This document shows positions 62,415 to 64,000 of a stretch of 64,000 nucleotides of DNA, piece by piece. A model generated the notes under the pieces. It did not search any database. It was not told where the DNA came from and saw only the letters and a program-made list of their open reading frames with translations. Position numbers and translations under genes: made by a program. The stretch is from an uncultured Eubacterium sp. (GTDB taxonomy: Bacteria; Bacillota; Clostridia; Lachnospirales; Lachnospiraceae): the NCBI GenBank assembly GCA_947642745.1, contig CANRTU010000021.1, forward strand, positions 1 through 64,000, in the 5' to 3' direction. Each line of letters starts with the position of its first letter. The first letter of the stretch is position 1.

Positions 62415-63731
62415 TTATAATCTCCAGTAAACATATCCATTTCCCTCATATTTTTCTTCAGGCAGAATTCCTTTCAGATCCATCAGTATCTTTGTACCGG
62501 CTCCATACAATCTGGATATATCATGCCCGGATAATCCACAGAATTCGTTATGCGCGACCGCAATGATAACCACATCCATATCCCGGATATCTGATAATTT
62601 CTGAAACCGTATCTGGTACAGCCGTTCCGCCTCGTCCGCATCCGCCTGCGCATCCACAATCACCGGCGAAATCCCATATTCCTTTAATTCATTTATAATG
62701 TCCATGACTTTTGTATTTCTGCTATCCGGACAATTTTCTTTAAAAGTAAAACCCAGTATGGCCACCCGTGCGTTTTTTACAGATTTATCCCCGGCAATCA
62801 GCAGTTTTACAAGACTTTCTGCCACAAAATGCCCCATACCATCATTGATTCTGCGTCCGGATAATATTACCTGGCTGTGATAACCAGTTTCCTCCGCTTT
62901 GTATGTCAGATAATAAGGGTCCACTCCGATGCAGTGCCCGCCCACAAGTCCCGGATAAAAATTAAGAAAATTCCATTTCGTTTCAGCTGCCCTTAATACC
63001 TGCCTGGTATCTATACCCAGTTTGTGAAATATAATGGATAATTCATTCATAAAAGCAATATTAATATCTCTCTGGCTGTTTTCAATTACTTTTGCAGCTT
63101 CCGCCACCTTAATGCTTTCCGCCTGATAAATACCTGCCTTTACAACCAGCCCGTATACTTTCGCAATTGTTTCCAGAGCATCCTGATCCGTAGCAGAGAC
63201 AATTTTAGGGATCGTCTCCAGTCTGTGTTCCCGGTCCCCGGGATTAATACGCTCCGGCGAATAGCCTGCTTTAAAATCCACTCCGCAGGTAAGGCCCGAC
63301 TCCTGTTCCAGAATCGGGATACAGATATCTTCCGTCACTCCCGGATAAACAGTTGACTCATATACTACAACTGACCCCCTGGCAAGATTCCGTCCCAGTG
63401 TTCTGCTTGCCTGTCTGATGGCTGTCAGATCCGGCGTATGATCTGCGTTTATCGGTGTCGGAACTGCCACAATATGAAAACGGGCTGCTTTTAAACAGGT
63501 CTCATCATCCGTAAATTTAACCTGTGTTTGCCGGATTTTCTCATCTCCCACTTCGCTGGTAGGATCTTTTCCGCTTTTGTACACCCTGATTTTTTCTTTA
63601 TTTGTGTCAAACCCTATGACGTTACATATTTCCGCAAATGCTACCGCTATCGGCATACCTACATATCCCAGTCCTGTCAGAGACAGGTATGTTTCTTTTT
63701 GTATGAGTTTATTGTATAAAGTTATATCCAT
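62415..63731 (-). CDS. UDP-N-acetylhexosamine 6-dehydrogenase (TviB/WbpA-like)
   Basis: Nucleotide-sugar dehydrogenase, 438 residues. [18 protein letters not shown] opens the NAD domain, [19 protein letters not shown] and [15 protein letters not shown] are typical of the UDP-ManNAc/GlcNAc dehydrogenase group, and [18 protein letters not shown] near residue 262 carries the catalytic cysteine. The C-terminal domain ([21 protein letters not shown]) is complete. It makes a uronic acid donor. It is the first enzyme gene after the recombinase fragment. AGG lies close to the ATG. Confidence 0.93.
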   Translation of the reverse strand: MDITLYNKLIQKETYLSLTGLGYVGMPIAVAFAEICNVIGFDTNKEKIRVYKSGKDPTSEVGDEKIRQTQVKFTDDETCLKAARFHIVAVPTPINADHTPDLTAIRQASRTLGRNLARGSVVVYESTVYPGVTEDICIPILEQESGLTCGVDFKAGYSPERINPGDREHRLETIPKIVSATDQDALETIAKVYGLVVKAGIYQAESIKVAEAAKVIENSQRDINIAFMNELSIIFHKLGIDTRQVLRAAETKWNFLNFYPGLVGGHCIGVDPYYLTYKAEETGYHSQVILSGRRINDGMGHFVAESLVKLLIAGDKSVKNARVAILGFTFKENCPDSRNTKVMDIINELKEYGISPVIVDAQADADEAERLYQIRFQKLSDIRDMDVVIIAVAHNEFCGLSGHDISRLYGAGTKILMDLKGILPEEKYEGNGYVYWRL

Positions 63732-63793
63732 CCTGGTTTCACCTTGTCTATCTGTATTACGATCTGCTTTGTGTCAGACGCAGAATATTTGAT

Positions 63794-64000
63794 TTAATGC
63801 GTTCCCTGCATCTCCATCTCTTTCCGTTGCCTGGCTTTCCTGTAAAACAATGATTTTGACATATGACATAGCCGGGCCGCTTTTTCCCCGTTTACATCTT
63901 TTTGTCTCCACATCCTGTATACCTGATCAAAATTCTCCGGCATTGGAAATTCCGGCCTTCCAAACTGCACGCCCCGCTGTTTTGCCTTTACTATGCCATC
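63794..64000 (-). CDS. Serine recombinase (resolvase/invertase), C-terminal part only
   Basis: The last 68 codons of a gene that runs past the window edge. They encode GIVKAKQRGVQFGRPEFPMP, then NGEKAARLCHMSKSLFYRKARQ, which is the linker and DNA-binding HTH of the serine resolvase/invertase family. The catalytic serine domain is outside the window. It is oriented with the polysaccharide genes and ends 62 bases before the dehydrogenase. Such genes often sit at the head of variable surface glycan loci, where they may invert promoters or be recombination relics. Confidence 0.85.
   Translation of the reverse strand, partial: DGIVKAKQRGVQFGRPEFPMPENFDQVYRMWRQKDVNGEKAARLCHMSKSLFYRKARQRKEMEMQGTH

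Overview
The window looks like chromosomal DNA of a spore-forming, butyrate-producing gut Firmicute, most likely a Lachnospiraceae member. The grounds are a clostridial butyryl-CoA operon (thl-hbd-bcd-etfB-etfA) with crt elsewhere, an alpha/beta-type small acid-soluble spore protein behind a sigma-G-like promoter, the Firmicute order tig-clpP-clpX-lon-ysxC, a MecA adaptor, long-form HPF, and strong AGGAGG ribosome binding sites with some GTG and TTG starts. Nearly all genes are on the minus strand; only hpf, a TPR-like gene and crt are on plus. No tRNA, rRNA or CRISPR array was seen. All statements come from reading the sequence; no database search was run.

Layout. 1-3.6 kb: an Mrp/NBP35 Fe-S ATPase and a BlaI/M56-peptidase pair, flanked by inverted copies of a hairpin repeat. 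3.7-9.1 kb: the butyrate operon with a promoter and a near-perfect Rex (NADH sensor) operator. 9.5-15 kb: XRE regulator, an SDR resembling EF-P 5-aminopentanone reductase, hpf, a TPR-like protein, a phosphoglycolate-phosphatase-like HAD enzyme and an SGNH hydrolase. 15.2-22.5 kb: an Ig-like surface protein, a flippase-type ABC exporter, a GT2 glycosyltransferase and UDP-galactopyranose mutase. 23-29 kb: mutY, a secreted lysozyme-like/peptidoglycan-binding protein, crt and mecA. 29.5-39 kb: tig-clpP-clpX-lon-ysxC followed directly by a zinc/manganese ABC uptake system. 39.5-42.3 kb: CPA2 antiporter, SASP and a ribulose-phosphate-3-epimerase-like enzyme. 43-64 kb: a surface polysaccharide locus headed by the 3' end of a serine recombinase.

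How the parts work together. The butyrate operon and the distant crt gene complete the acetyl-CoA to butyryl-CoA route, and both have Rex-like operators, so redox control would tie the split loci together. The polysaccharide locus makes an HexNAc-uronic acid precursor (nucleotide-sugar dehydrogenase and 4-epimerase). It also holds two DegT aminotransferases, a formyltransferase, a cupin, a radical SAM enzyme, two methyltransferases, a GT11 fucosyltransferase-like enzyme and several other glycosyltransferases.

Most unusual features: (1) nine proteins of the polysaccharide locus, of very different catalytic classes, carry the same kind of small Rossmann-like domain, at the N-terminus, the C-terminus or alone; (2) several unrelated genes (ABC permease, tig, mecA, XRE, perhaps glf) are followed by a decayed tandem copy of their own 3' end, twice in frame and including the stop codon; (3) at least four families of non-coding hairpin or terminal-inverted-repeat elements occur in two or more copies.
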